Notes: a model not told the origin generated them from the letters alone. A stretch of 64,000 nt of DNA from Halobacillus_B rhizosphaerae (GCF_046719735.1 NZ_JAUTWQ010000010.1:124001-188000), one strand, 5' to 3'; numbered from the stretch's first letter, positions 40,774 through 49,719 are shown. A program made the numbers and translations.

Positions 40774-41592
40774 TTATGAGTGATGGGTTTGAATTAAATA
40801 AATAAACGCGATCAAAGAATAAGGAACTTGTTCGTTTACTTTCCATTCAATTAAACTTCCTGGCAGTCCTTCAAATTGTTGAGCCGCCTCCACAGAAGTA
40901 GCTCCCTGCTTTAATACAGCCCACGCCACCCCTTTTTCGTCTTTAATTACATAATGAGCGAGATACGGATCCCCTTCAGCAGACCAGACCGGATGATGTC
41001 CTTCTATATATTGATAAATTCTTTGGCCAGTTGCTTTATTCTTCGATTGTTCTGCATAGGCAATGTACTGTTGCTTCTGGTCTTTTACGTAACCTCGCCA
41101 TTTAAAGCCGCCTTTCTTCTCTAGTGAGTAAATCAACCTGCCTTGACCATCCACCATCTTATAATCTGCTGGAACGAGAACACCGCTGCCAACGATCCCA
41201 GTAAACATTCGAAAAAAGCTTCTTAGAAAGTAATCTTTTTCCTTTAATTCACTGTAAATCTGCTTATCCAAGCCATAGAGTCGCTCTGGTACAAGATTGC
41301 GATACTCCTCGCCTAAATACATCTGCTGAGGAAGCTTTGCTATTTTTTTATGTTCTTCCTCCCCGGGAAGGACGCTGATTGCTGACTTAGCTCTTATAAA
41401 ATCCTTCCGGGATGTAAGTAATAAAGCTGTCCCAGAAGCTCCTAGCGCTATCCCATAAATGACTCCTTGTACGAAGGTACCTAATTCTGCAAATATCCCA
41501 ATAATGAAAAAGAGAGCGGTAGATGAAAGAATAATTCCAAAAAATAATTGCCGTCGAGCATCCTGCTTAAGCAAGCTTTGAACATTTGACAT
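40774..41592 (-). CDS. Hypothetical membrane protein
   Basis: 272 aa, not recognised. Two adjacent hydrophobic segments (about 17-37 and 41-62) precede a soluble C-terminal domain of about 200 residues rich in aromatic and basic residues (for example YKMVDGQGRLIYSLEKKGGFKWRG). That part has a repeated beta pattern in which the protein comments on 'GQGRLIYSLEKKGG', reminiscent of a LURP/tubby-like phospholipid-binding fold; this is only a resemblance. ATG 41592 is chosen because GGGGGGTG lies just upstream. Single gene between glpD's terminator and its own terminator. Confidence 0.65.
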   Translation of the reverse strand: MSNVQSLLKQDARRQLFFGIILSSTALFFIIGIFAELGTFVQGVIYGIALGASGTALLLTSRKDFIRAKSAISVLPGEEEHKKIAKLPQQMYLGEEYRNLVPERLYGLDKQIYSELKEKDYFLRSFFRMFTGIVGSGVLVPADYKMVDGQGRLIYSLEKKGGFKWRGYVKDQKQQYIAYAEQSKNKATGQRIYQYIEGHHPVWSAEGDPYLAHYVIKDEKGVAWAVLKQGATSVEAAQQFEGLPGSLIEWKVNEQVPYSLIAFIYLIQTHHS

Positions 41593-41688
41593 TAAAATCA
41601 CCCCCCATAATAAATCATACGATTAGTTAAGCACTAAGGTTTCACACATATTAGAAAAATATAGAAAAGAGTACATTTCTTCCCATTG

Positions 41689-41724
41689 AAAAAACCCCGG
41701 ACCAATGGAATGGTTCGGGGTTTT
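41689..41724 (-). terminator. Terminator after glpD
   Basis: On the minus strand AAAACCCCGAACCA pairs with TGGTCCGGGGTTTT (one G-U) around a 5-7-base loop, followed by further T residues. Confidence 0.9.
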
Positions 41725-41757
41725 CATGGAATGAAGTTCTTATCTAAACTTCCTTGT

Positions 41758-43425
41758 TTAGACGTATTCGATAGGTTCTACCGCTTCTTTAAGAAGCTGA
41801 TTTAATTCTTCCGTGTATCCTTGCTTTTGCTCATCGGACCACTTCAATTCCTGGGCCATGTAAGCGATCACACCGTCTTTATACTTTCTGACAAACTGGA
41901 TGTTAAAGAATAATGCACCCGTTCTGCGGACAAAGAAATCGACGGGTTTATAAGTGAGCTCATATTTCAAAGCGTACACGAGCTGAGCAAAGACAATTGG
42001 ATCAATATTATATTGCTCTGCCTGCTGCTTCTCTTCTTTATAGATCTTAAATACTGTATCTACATTAGAACCATACAAGTGAACAAGCTCTTCCGCCTGA
42101 CTTTCAGTAAGTCCGATCGACTCACCGATTTGAGTACGTTCTTGTTTGAACTTCTCAAATCCTTTCGATCCGTTTACTTCACCGCCGGATATAGGCATAT
42201 GCTTAGTTTCAGAATCGGAATATCGAATGCCGCACTCTTCCATAAGCTGGTCACGGACTAAATCTACTGCTGTCTGAGCCATTTTACGATATCCGGTTAA
42301 TTTACCACCTGCCATAGAAATTAATCCTGAGTCAGAAACGAAAATCTCGTCTTTCCTGGAAATTTCAGATGGATCTTTCCCTTCCTCATATATAAGCGGA
42401 CGTACACCAGCCCAACTGGATTCCACGTCTTCCGCAGTGACACTTACCTCAGGGAACATCATATGAATGGCCGCAAGAATATATTTCCTATCCTCGGTAG
42501 TCATCGTTGGATGAGAAATTTCACCTGTGAATTTGGTATCTGTCGTACCCACATAGGTTTTTCCATCCCGAGGAATAGCGAAGATCATCCGGCCGTCCGG
42601 AGTGTCAAAATAAACGGCTTGCTGCAATGGAAAGTCTGACTGATCAAAGACCAGGTGCACCCCTTTAGTTAATTGAAGGGTTTTTCCTTTCTTAGAGCCG
42701 TCAATTTCACGAAGATCATCTACCCATGGACCACCGGCATTGATAATTCTTTTGGCTTTCACGTGATACTGTTCGCCGGAAACGGTATCTTCAATTTTAG
42801 CGCCATGAATGGTTCCTTGGTCGTTATAGATGAAGTCTACTACTTTTGCATAATTGGTTGCCAGAGTTCCATGCTCGACAGCTTTCTTCATAACCTCCAG
42901 CGTCAGACGGGCATCGTCGGTTTTATATTCTACATAAAATCCTGCACCTTTAAGACCATCTTTCTTCACTAGCGGTTCACGTTTCAAAGCTTCTTCAGGA
43001 CTGAGCATTGTCCTTCGTTCATCTTTCTTAACACCGGCCAGATAGTCATAAACTCGCAAACCCAAGTTTGTAGAAAATGGTCCAAAGTTTCCTCCCTCGT
43101 GGAAAGGAAGCATCATCCATTCAGGGGTTGTCACGTGCGGTCCATTTTCATAAACAATCGCCCGTTCTTTCCCTACTTCAGCTACCATTTTCACTTCAAA
43201 TTGTTTCAAGTAACGCAGACCGCCATGCACAAGCTTCGTGGAACGGCTTGAGGTTCCTGCGGCAAAGTCCTGCATTTCCACAACAGCTGTCTTCATTCCT
43301 CTGCTTGAAGCGTCCAGGGCAATGCCAGAACCAGTGATTCCTCCGCCCACTACTAGTAGGTCCCATTCCTCCTGGGCCAATTTATTAAAATGCTGTTCTC
43401 TTTCGTAGCTCGAAAATTGCTTCAT
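41758..43425 (-). CDS. glpD: Aerobic glycerol-3-phosphate dehydrogenase
   Basis: 555 aa membrane-associated FAD enzyme. Oxidises glycerol 3-phosphate to dihydroxyacetone phosphate and passes electrons to menaquinone. FAD loop VVGGGITGSGIALDASSRG near the N-terminus, then SSRSTKLVHGGLRYL and VGTTDT; the C-terminal helical domain contains the all-alpha cap (EELVHLYGSN). It has its own promoter and a leader attenuator typical of GlpP control. Confidence 0.96.
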   Translation of the reverse strand: MKQFSSYEREQHFNKLAQEEWDLLVVGGGITGSGIALDASSRGMKTAVVEMQDFAAGTSSRSTKLVHGGLRYLKQFEVKMVAEVGKERAIVYENGPHVTTPEWMMLPFHEGGNFGPFSTNLGLRVYDYLAGVKKDERRTMLSPEEALKREPLVKKDGLKGAGFYVEYKTDDARLTLEVMKKAVEHGTLATNYAKVVDFIYNDQGTIHGAKIEDTVSGEQYHVKAKRIINAGGPWVDDLREIDGSKKGKTLQLTKGVHLVFDQSDFPLQQAVYFDTPDGRMIFAIPRDGKTYVGTTDTKFTGEISHPTMTTEDRKYILAAIHMMFPEVSVTAEDVESSWAGVRPLIYEEGKDPSEISRKDEIFVSDSGLISMAGGKLTGYRKMAQTAVDLVRDQLMEECGIRYSDSETKHMPISGGEVNGSKGFEKFKQERTQIGESIGLTESQAEELVHLYGSNVDTVFKIYKEEKQQAEQYNIDPIVFAQLVYALKYELTYKPVDFFVRRTGALFFNIQFVRKYKDGVIAYMAQELKWSDEQKQGYTEELNQLLKEAVEPIEYV

Positions 43426-43540
43426 AGTATCTCTCCTTCAGTTATTAATCAAAAAAATAAGTCGTCTGATACGGTTATTCCCTAATTCCGGTATGATTAT
43501 GTGTTGAATTATATGCCAAATGCTCCGCCTGAACATTCCA

Positions 43541-43598
43541 AAAAAAAGAGACCACGAACGTTCTTTATAATTCTTCATTATAAAGCGTCGTGGTCTCT
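43541..43598 (-). terminator. glpD leader attenuator, GlpP-controlled
   Basis: Long two-part hairpin on the minus strand: AGAGACCACGA/TCGTGGTCTCT outer stem and CTTTATAAT/ATTATAAAG inner stem, then eight T residues. It lies between the glpD promoter and the glpD start, 116-173 bases upstream of the latter. In B. subtilis the equivalent glpD leader terminator is overcome by GlpP with glycerol 3-phosphate. Confidence 0.85.
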
Positions 43599-43635
43599 CC
43601 GTATCTCCGACCCATAATCATTAACTTATATACTG

Positions 43636-43663
43636 ATTATATCAAATAGACAATCAAAGTCAA
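43636..43663 (-). promoter_or_regulatory. glpD promoter, sigma-A type
   Basis: -35 TTGACT (43663-43658), 16-base spacer, consensus -10 TATAAT (43641-43636) on the minus strand, just after the glpK stop. Confidence 0.85.
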
Positions 43664-43678
43664 AAGATAATCATCCCG

Positions 43679-45172
43679 TTAAGGCTTAAATACTCGCGTT
43701 GCTTCTACTGCCTTCTGCCAGCCTTTATAAAGATCCCGGCTCTTTCTTTCATCCATATGAGGATCAAAATTTCTTTCGACTTTCCATTGCTTGGAGATTT
43801 CCTCACGATCCTTCCAGAAACCAACTGCCAGTCCTGCTAAATAAGCGGCTCCAAGTGCTGTAGTTTCATTAATCTCAGGACGTTCTACAGGGACATCCAG
43901 GAGATCACTTTGGAATTGCATCAGCAAGTTATTCTTTACTGCTCCGCCATCGACACGAAGTTTTTTCAAGCCAATGCCGGAATCTTCCACCATAGAATCT
44001 ACCACATCTTTCGTTTGGTAAGCTAGTGATTCAAGTGTCGCACGGACAAAATGAGCTCGTGTGGTTCCTCTGGTTAAGCCGAACACTGCTCCGCGAGCCT
44101 CACTATCCCAGTATGGAGTTCCCAGCCCTACGAAAGCAGGTACCACATAAACACCGTCGGTTGTATTAACTTCACCAGCAATTTCTTCACTTTTAGGGGA
44201 GGATTCTATCATATTCAATCCATCTCTCAACCATTGAATAGCAGAACCAGACACGAAGATACTGCCTTCAAGAGCATATTCTACTTTGCCATCGAGCCCC
44301 CACGCGAGTGTGGTCAGCAAGCCATTGTCCGATTTAACAGCTTCTTCGCCTGTATTCATCAGCATAAAACCACCGGTGCCATAGGTGTTTTTCGCCATTC
44401 CTTTTTCGAAGCAGGCTTGGCCGAACAAGGCTGCTTGCTGATCGCCTGCCACTCCTGCGATGGGGATCTCTTTCCCAAAGAAATGATAGTCAACCGTATG
44501 GGCATAAACTTCTGAAGAAGGCTTCACCTCTGGCAGCATGCTTTTAGGTACTTCAAGGATGTCAAGCAGCTCATCATCCCATTTCAGATCAAAGATGTTA
44601 TACATTAATGTCCGTGAAGCATTCGAATAATCTGTAACGTGTGCCTGTTTGCCGGAAAGCTTGTAAATTAGCCATGTATCCATCGTTCCAAACAGCAAAT
44701 CGCCATTTTCAGCTTTTTCTTTTGCTCCTTCTACGTGATCAAGGATCCACTTGACCTTTGTCCCTGCAAAATACGGATCAAGTAGTAACCCGGTCTTATC
44801 GCGGAACTTATCATTCAAACCTTGCTCTCTTAATTCATTACAGATTTCCTGTGTTTGGCGGGATTGCCATACAATTGCTTTATGAATAGGCTTGCCCGTA
44901 TTTTTGTCCCAAACCACAGTCGTTTCTCGCTGGTTCGTAATTCCAATTCCAGCAATTTGGTCGGGTTCAATATCTGCTTTAGTAAGAACGTTCGCGATAC
45001 AAGAGAGAACAGATGTCCATATTTCGTTGGCATCATGCTCTACCCAGCCAGGCTTAGGAAAGAATTGTTCAAATTCCTTTTGTGCCGTTTCCACGATTTT
45101 GCCTTCTTTATTAAAGAGAATGGCTCTTGAACTGGTGGTTCCCTGGTCGAGTGATAAAATAAATTTTTCCAT
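43679..45172 (-). CDS. glpK: Glycerol kinase
   Basis: 497 aa FGGY kinase that phosphorylates glycerol entering through GlpF. ATP/glycerol segments: SLDQGTTSSRAILF, GITNQRETTVVWD, GTMDTWLIYKLSG, YGTGGFMLMNTG. His230 in DYHFFGKE corresponds to the residue that HPr-His~P phosphorylates in B. subtilis and enterococci, so the enzyme should be activated by the PTS encoded at 13834-15823 when preferred sugars are absent. Twenty-eight bases after glpF. Confidence 0.97.
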   Translation of the reverse strand: MEKFILSLDQGTTSSRAILFNKEGKIVETAQKEFEQFFPKPGWVEHDANEIWTSVLSCIANVLTKADIEPDQIAGIGITNQRETTVVWDKNTGKPIHKAIVWQSRQTQEICNELREQGLNDKFRDKTGLLLDPYFAGTKVKWILDHVEGAKEKAENGDLLFGTMDTWLIYKLSGKQAHVTDYSNASRTLMYNIFDLKWDDELLDILEVPKSMLPEVKPSSEVYAHTVDYHFFGKEIPIAGVAGDQQAALFGQACFEKGMAKNTYGTGGFMLMNTGEEAVKSDNGLLTTLAWGLDGKVEYALEGSIFVSGSAIQWLRDGLNMIESSPKSEEIAGEVNTTDGVYVVPAFVGLGTPYWDSEARGAVFGLTRGTTRAHFVRATLESLAYQTKDVVDSMVEDSGIGLKKLRVDGGAVKNNLLMQFQSDLLDVPVERPEINETTALGAAYLAGLAVGFWKDREEISKQWKVERNFDPHMDERKSRDLYKGWQKAVEATRVFKP

Positions 45173-45200
45173 AACAATAACTCCTCCTATTCTTAAATAA

Positions 45201-46004
45201 CTAGGCTTGTTTTACTTTCTTTAACTCTGTCTGCATAGAGGCAAATAATATGAAGAGGATGACAACGGTGGTGATCCAAAACCAAATGTTCGCGTCGGTT
45301 TTAAAGATAGCCTGATAAAACAGTCCCCCATAAATTCCACCAAGGGCAGGACCTACAACGGGTACCCACGCATAACTCCAATCTGAGGTCCCTTTACCTG
45401 GAATTGGCAGAACTGCATGGGCAATCCGCGGTCCTAAATCCCGAGCTGGATTAATCGCATATCCTGTGGTGGCACCGAGGGACATGCCAATGGCAACAAT
45501 AAGTAATCCGACTATCAAAGGATTCAAACCTTCAGTAAAGTCATTAGCTCCAATAAACAGGATCCCCATGACTAATAAAAAGGTTCCAATAATTTCACTG
45601 ACCAGATTAGAGATCGGGCTTCTAATCGCCGGGTCCGTACAAAAAACAGATTTAATTGCCATTTGGTCCTCTGTATCTTTCCAGTGAGGTAAGTAATGAA
45701 AGAAAACAATGGCTGCTCCTATGAATGCTCCAATCATTTGAGCGGTAATGTATTTAGGAACTTTGCTCCATGGGAAATCCCCAACAGCAGCCAAGCCCAA
45801 GGTTACGGCTGGATTAATATGAGCCCCCGTAATATTGCCGACCGCATAAACGCCCATGGCCACCGCCAGACCCCAGGCAATCGTAATGAGTACCCATCCA
45901 CTGCCTTCTGCCTTAGTCGCCTTCAGGTTTGCTCCGGCTATAACTCCGCCGCCAAGAATGATAAGAATCATTGTTCCAATAAGCTCACCCATGAACTCTG
46001 TCAA
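45201..46004 (-). CDS. glpF: Glycerol uptake facilitator (aquaglyceroporin)
   Basis: 267 aa MIP channel with six membrane segments and two half-helices. The NPA boxes are ITGAHINPAVTLGLA and GYAINPARDLGPR; the Asp after the second NPAR is typical of glycerol channels. The start is taken at TTG 46004 (giving MTEFMGELIGT, aligned with B. subtilis GlpF), 8 bases after AAGGGGAG. A longer ATG-started frame would run into the leader terminator at 46042-46072 and adds a non-homologous charged stretch. Confidence 0.93.
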   Translation of the reverse strand: MTEFMGELIGTMILIILGGGVIAGANLKATKAEGSGWVLITIAWGLAVAMGVYAVGNITGAHINPAVTLGLAAVGDFPWSKVPKYITAQMIGAFIGAAIVFFHYLPHWKDTEDQMAIKSVFCTDPAIRSPISNLVSEIIGTFLLVMGILFIGANDFTEGLNPLIVGLLIVAIGMSLGATTGYAINPARDLGPRIAHAVLPIPGKGTSDWSYAWVPVVGPALGGIYGGLFYQAIFKTDANIWFWITTVVILFILFASMQTELKKVKQA

Positions 46005-46041
46005 TTTTTCTTCTCCCCTTTCGCAGCCTGCTAGTTTCATG

Positions 46042-46072
46042 AAAAACACACAAGGATAATTACCCTTGTGTG
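46042..46072 (-). terminator. glpF leader attenuator, GlpP-controlled
   Basis: On the minus strand CACACAAGG pairs with CCTTGTGTG around an 8-base loop, then TTTTTC. It lies between the glpP stop and the glpF TTG start, the position of the GlpP-dependent terminator in the B. subtilis glpFK leader. I see no strong promoter between glpP and this hairpin. Confidence 0.75.
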
Positions 46073-46120
46073 GATCATTGGCTCTTTCGCACGTGCTACT
46101 ATGTACTCTGGCGTATCAAT

Positions 46121-46666
46121 TTAAAATCGCCATAAGTCCGAATGTGAAGTAGACACTGCGGCAGCACCTGCATCAATCGCCTGGCTGACTTCTTCATTTG
46201 TTCTTATCAGTCCGCCAGCAATGACCGGTACACCCAAACGATCATTAATCTCTGTTATCATTCCCGGTATAATCCCTGGCAAAACTTCTACATAATCAGG
46301 CTGAGTTTTGTGAATCAGTTTCATATGATGATTAATCGCCTGACTGTCTATTAAAAATAAACGCTGAACGGTACATAAATTATATTTTTTCGCCTGCAGA
46401 ATCACTTGGGACCTTGTGGAAATGATCCCATCCGGCTTCACTTCCTGACCGAGAAACTCCATTCCATAGTCATCCGCTTTTAATCCTTGGATAAGGTCGA
46501 CATGGACAAATATTTTTTTACCTGCCTTATGCCCCACCTTGACTAGTTTGTTTAATAGCCCTAGTCTGCTGTCCAGTAAAATGATATATTCCGTATTGCT
46601 TTCAAGAAGACTCTCAAAGTCCTTAATTTTCTTAACTGCTGGAAGAACCTGCTGATTTACACTCAT
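46121..46666 (-). CDS. glpP: Glycerol uptake operon antiterminator GlpP
   Basis: 181 aa, GlpP family (about 190 aa in B. subtilis). With glycerol 3-phosphate it binds glp leader RNA and prevents termination before glpFK and glpD. Family segments include LDSRLGLLNKLVKVGHKAGKK, VEVLPGIIPGMI and VPVIAGGLIRTNEEV, like a small phosphate-binding barrel. It overlaps yvoF by 4 bases (ATGA), so it is read with the hprK-lgt-ppaX-yvoF cluster, and sits right before the attenuator it should control. Confidence 0.95.
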   Translation of the reverse strand: MSVNQQVLPAVKKIKDFESLLESNTEYIILLDSRLGLLNKLVKVGHKAGKKIFVHVDLIQGLKADDYGMEFLGQEVKPDGIISTRSQVILQAKKYNLCTVQRLFLIDSQAINHHMKLIHKTQPDYVEVLPGIIPGMITEINDRLGVPVIAGGLIRTNEEVSQAIDAGAAAVSTSHSDLWRF

Positions 46667-47205
46667 TGGCTTTCCTCATTTCCTTGAAATGGCATGCCTT
46701 TCTCTGTGCGCATTTCCATTTCTTCTTTCGTATAAATAATCTTCATGGGGTTTCCACCGGCAAATACCCCTGCCGGCACGTCCTTATGTACAAGGGTTCC
46801 AGCTGAAACGATTGCCCCGTTTCCGATCGAAACCCCGGGCAATATCGTGGTATTGGCCCCGATCATTACTTCATCACCAATATGAACTTCCCCTAAACGG
46901 TATTCTTTAATCAAATATTCATGAGCTAAAATCGTGGTATTATAGCCAATTACACTATTGCGGCCGACCGTTATTCTTTCCGGAAACATAATATCGACCA
47001 TTACCATTAGAGCGAAGGCAGTTTCTTCCCCAATCTTCATTTTAAGAAAAGTTCGATACAGCCAGTTTTTGACGCCAAGCAGCGGTGTATAACGAGCAAG
47101 TTGAATGATGACAAAGTTTTTCACTACTTTGAAAAAAGGCACAGTTTTATAAATGTGCCAAAGTGAATTTGCTCCTTGAACTTTGTATCGTTCTGTCTTC
47201 CTCAT
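46663..47205 (-). CDS. yvoF: Hexapeptide-repeat acyltransferase (YvoF-like)
   Basis: 180 aa left-handed beta-helix protein. Hexapeptide units run from about residue 74 to 150 (ITVGRNSVIGYNTTI, VHIGDEVMIGANTTILPGVSIGNGAIVSAGTLV), with the usual GNPMKII after the coil. The family transfers acetyl groups, often to sugars. In B. subtilis yvoF also follows ppaX. Acceptor unknown. Three bases after ppaX. Confidence 0.85.
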   Translation of the reverse strand: MRKTERYKVQGANSLWHIYKTVPFFKVVKNFVIIQLARYTPLLGVKNWLYRTFLKMKIGEETAFALMVMVDIMFPERITVGRNSVIGYNTTILAHEYLIKEYRLGEVHIGDEVMIGANTTILPGVSIGNGAIVSAGTLVHKDVPAGVFAGGNPMKIIYTKEEMEMRTEKGMPFQGNEESQ

Positions 47206-47208
47206 AGC

Positions 47209-47847
47209 TTAACCTCCTGTAATCTTAAGTAAATCGCTCATATGGTCAAGCATAAAGTCCGGATGCAGCTGATCAAGAACTTCTCTCCCTTTCACAGTCC
47301 ACGCTACTCCTGCCGTTCTAGTTCCCGCATTTTTTCCGCCTTCAATATCATGAACATTATCTCCTACCATGAGTGCTTCACTCGCGGTAGAGTCGAGCGC
47401 TTCCAATGCTTTGACTATAGGTTCAGGGTGAGGCTTAGCATTGGTTACGTCGTCCAACGTAATAATCGTATCAAACAGACCATCTAGTCCGGTTAATTCC
47501 AGACCCATTGTAACCGTGGTCCGCATTTTTGTCGTTACAATCCCCAGCTTGAAACCTGCTTCTTTTAAGTTCTTTATCGTATCTACTACACCTTCATAAG
47601 CTTTTACATAGGCGTCATGATTCTCAATATTATGCTTACGGTAGGTACGCATCAGCTCATCTGCTCGGTCAGGATCAATTTTATCCATACTATCTTTTAA
47701 AGGAGGACCAATAAAATCCAGGATTTCCTCTCTCGAATATGGACGGTTGCCGTATTGCTCAATAGTATGGGTGAACGAAGCAATAATTAATTCATTGGTG
47801 TCTATTAAAGTTCCATCTAAATCGAACAGTATCGTGCGAATAGTCAT
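47209..47847 (-). CDS. ppaX: Pyrophosphatase PpaX
   Basis: 212 aa HAD-superfamily hydrolase. Nucleophile Asp in FDLDGTLIDTN (about 9-19), GIVTTK motif II, and MVGDNVHDIEGGKNAG motif IV. In B. subtilis, PpaX hydrolyses the pyrophosphate released when HprK dephosphorylates HPr-Ser~P, pulling that reaction forward. That explains its presence in the hprK operon. Confidence 0.94.
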   Translation of the reverse strand: MTIRTILFDLDGTLIDTNELIIASFTHTIEQYGNRPYSREEILDFIGPPLKDSMDKIDPDRADELMRTYRKHNIENHDAYVKAYEGVVDTIKNLKEAGFKLGIVTTKMRTTVTMGLELTGLDGLFDTIITLDDVTNAKPHPEPIVKALEALDSTASEALMVGDNVHDIEGGKNAGTRTAGVAWTVKGREVLDQLHPDFMLDHMSDLLKITGG

Positions 47848-47885
47848 TGGTTAAATCCTTTCCTTCCGGTTATCGGTTGATTGAT

Positions 47886-47928
47886 AAGAAAACCTCTCTT
47901 ACTTTTTCAATAAGAAAGGTTTTCTCAG
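47886..47928 (-). other. Hairpin between lgt and ppaX
   Basis: AGAAAACCT/AGGTTTTCT and TCTTA/TAAGA pairings form a long imperfect stem, followed by a poor T run (TATC). It may be a weak terminator or a processing site that sets the hprK-lgt to ppaX ratio. Confidence 0.5.
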
Positions 47929-47937
47929 TTCTATTCT

Positions 47938-48771
47938 TTATTTTACTTTCTTTCCGTTATAATATTTATCTGCCATATTCGTTTTTCTTCGGTAAAAGAT
48001 GATGGCGAGGGATGCAATGACTAGGACGATAGAAATAAATTGCGCCATACGGATATGGCCGACAAGGTACAGGCTGTCCGTTCTCATGCCTTCAATAAAG
48101 TAACGTCCCACTGAATAATAGATCACGTAACTCAGGAATACTTCCCCGCGCCGCGGGTTGAATTTGTGCCTTAATATTAATAACAACACTACACCCAGCA
48201 GGTCCCAAAGCGATTCATAAAGGAAAGTCGGATGATACATCGTTCCACCAATACACATTTGCTGGGTAATAAAATCAGGTAAATACTGCATGAAGTTATT
48301 GTAAAAAGCTTCCGTCACCGGTCCCCCGTGGGCTTCCTGGTTCATGAAGTTGCCCCATCTGCCAATCCCCTGACCCAGGAGAATACTAGGGGCAGCGATA
48401 TCAACAATTTGCCAAAAGGAAATCTTTTTTACTCTCGTATAAATGACGGCAGTAAGAGTTGCCCCAATCAAGGCCCCGTGAATGGCGATGCCACCTTCCC
48501 AGATAGCAAATACATCCCACCATGGTCCTCCTATATACCGATCTAGTTCAAATAACACATAATAAGCCCTCGCACAGATAATGGATATTGGAATTCCATA
48601 AACGACAATGTCAATAAAATAATCTTTATTTAATCCAAGACGCTCCGTTTCTCTTGTGGCAATTAACAATCCCAGAAAAGCTCCTGTAGCGATAATGACG
48701 CCATACCAATAGATATTTAGTGGTCCTAAGTTTAGAAAAACGCGGTCTAATGCATCTGGTGTACAAGTCAT
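47938..48771 (-). CDS. lgt: Prolipoprotein diacylglyceryl transferase
   Basis: 277 aa membrane enzyme with about seven hydrophobic segments. Transfers diacylglycerol from phosphatidylglycerol to the lipobox Cys. The Lgt signature GQGIGRWGNFMNQEAHG (about 136-152) is intact, and HGALIGA lies upstream of it. Thirteen bases after hprK. The basic C-terminal tail is cytoplasmic. Confidence 0.97.
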   Translation of the reverse strand: MTCTPDALDRVFLNLGPLNIYWYGVIIATGAFLGLLIATRETERLGLNKDYFIDIVVYGIPISIICARAYYVLFELDRYIGGPWWDVFAIWEGGIAIHGALIGATLTAVIYTRVKKISFWQIVDIAAPSILLGQGIGRWGNFMNQEAHGGPVTEAFYNNFMQYLPDFITQQMCIGGTMYHPTFLYESLWDLLGVVLLLILRHKFNPRRGEVFLSYVIYYSVGRYFIEGMRTDSLYLVGHIRMAQFISIVLVIASLAIIFYRRKTNMADKYYNGKKVK

Positions 48772-48783
48772 GATGTACCTCCT

Positions 48784-49719
48784 CTATTCCCCGTTTGTTT
48801 GTTCCTGATCAATTACTTTAGTCAAGCGATCAGAAAATTCTTCAGCGGCATTTACTCCCATTCTCTTCAAACGGAAGTTCATCGCTGCTACTTCAATAAT
48901 TACGGCTAAGTTACGGCCCGGCCTTACCGGTACAATAGCTTTTGGAATTTCTACATCCATAATTCTCATCGTTTCTTCTTCTAGGCCGAGACGATCATAT
49001 TGTTTATTTTTCTCCCATAATTCAAGATTAATAACCAGTGTAATTCTTTTATAGCTTCGAACGGCACCGGCTCCGAACAAGGTCATCACATTAATAATGC
49101 CCAATCCACGAATTTCAAGCAAGTGCTCAATCAAGGGCGGACTATTTCCGATGAGGGTATCGTAGTCTTCTTGTCTAATCTCCACGCTGTCATCGGCCAC
49201 TAGCCTATGTCCCCGTTTAACAAGTTCCAGTGCAGTTTCACTTTTACCTACACCGCTTTGTCCGGTTATCAATACTCCAATACCATATATATCAACCAGC
49301 ACCCCATGAATCGCTGTAAATGGAGCAAACTTGGTTTCAAGGTAATTCGTTAACCGGCTAATGACTCTTGTCGTTTTGTAAGGCGAACGCATTAAAGGAA
49401 CACCAGCTTCTTTAGCAGCAGTAATCAGTTCAGCTGGAATTTCCATACCCCTGCTGATTACAATGCCAGGAGTGATATCGGTGCATAATTTTTCTGCACG
49501 ATCTCTCCTCTGGTCTTCGTTAAGTTCATTAAAATAAGAAAGTTCTGTTTTTCCAAGCAGCTGCAGGCGCTCCTTAGGATAAAATTTAAAGTAGCCAGTC
49601 ATCTCTACCCCTGGCCTGGAAATATCGCTTGTATGTATTTCTCTATGGACTCCGTCTTCTCCAGTGACTAAATCAAGATTGAATCGATCGATTAGATCTT
49701 CTGTTCTCACCTTGCTCAT
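48784..49719 (-). CDS. hprK: HPr kinase/phosphorylase
   Basis: 311 aa. Walker A GQSGVGKS at residues 153-160, conserved His138 in AIHGVLVDIYG, and the family signature EIRGLGIINV near 203. It phosphorylates Ser46 of HPr and Crh when fructose 1,6-bisphosphate and ATP are high, and reverses this with phosphate. Both substrates are encoded in this window. The N-terminal 130 residues are the regulatory domain. First gene of the hprK-lgt-ppaX-yvoF-glpP cluster; a TACAAT -10-like box lies about 45 bases upstream without a clear -35. Confidence 0.97.
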   Translation of the reverse strand: MSKVRTEDLIDRFNLDLVTGEDGVHREIHTSDISRPGVEMTGYFKFYPKERLQLLGKTELSYFNELNEDQRRDRAEKLCTDITPGIVISRGMEIPAELITAAKEAGVPLMRSPYKTTRVISRLTNYLETKFAPFTAIHGVLVDIYGIGVLITGQSGVGKSETALELVKRGHRLVADDSVEIRQEDYDTLIGNSPPLIEHLLEIRGLGIINVMTLFGAGAVRSYKRITLVINLELWEKNKQYDRLGLEEETMRIMDVEIPKAIVPVRPGRNLAVIIEVAAMNFRLKRMGVNAAEEFSDRLTKVIDQEQTNGE

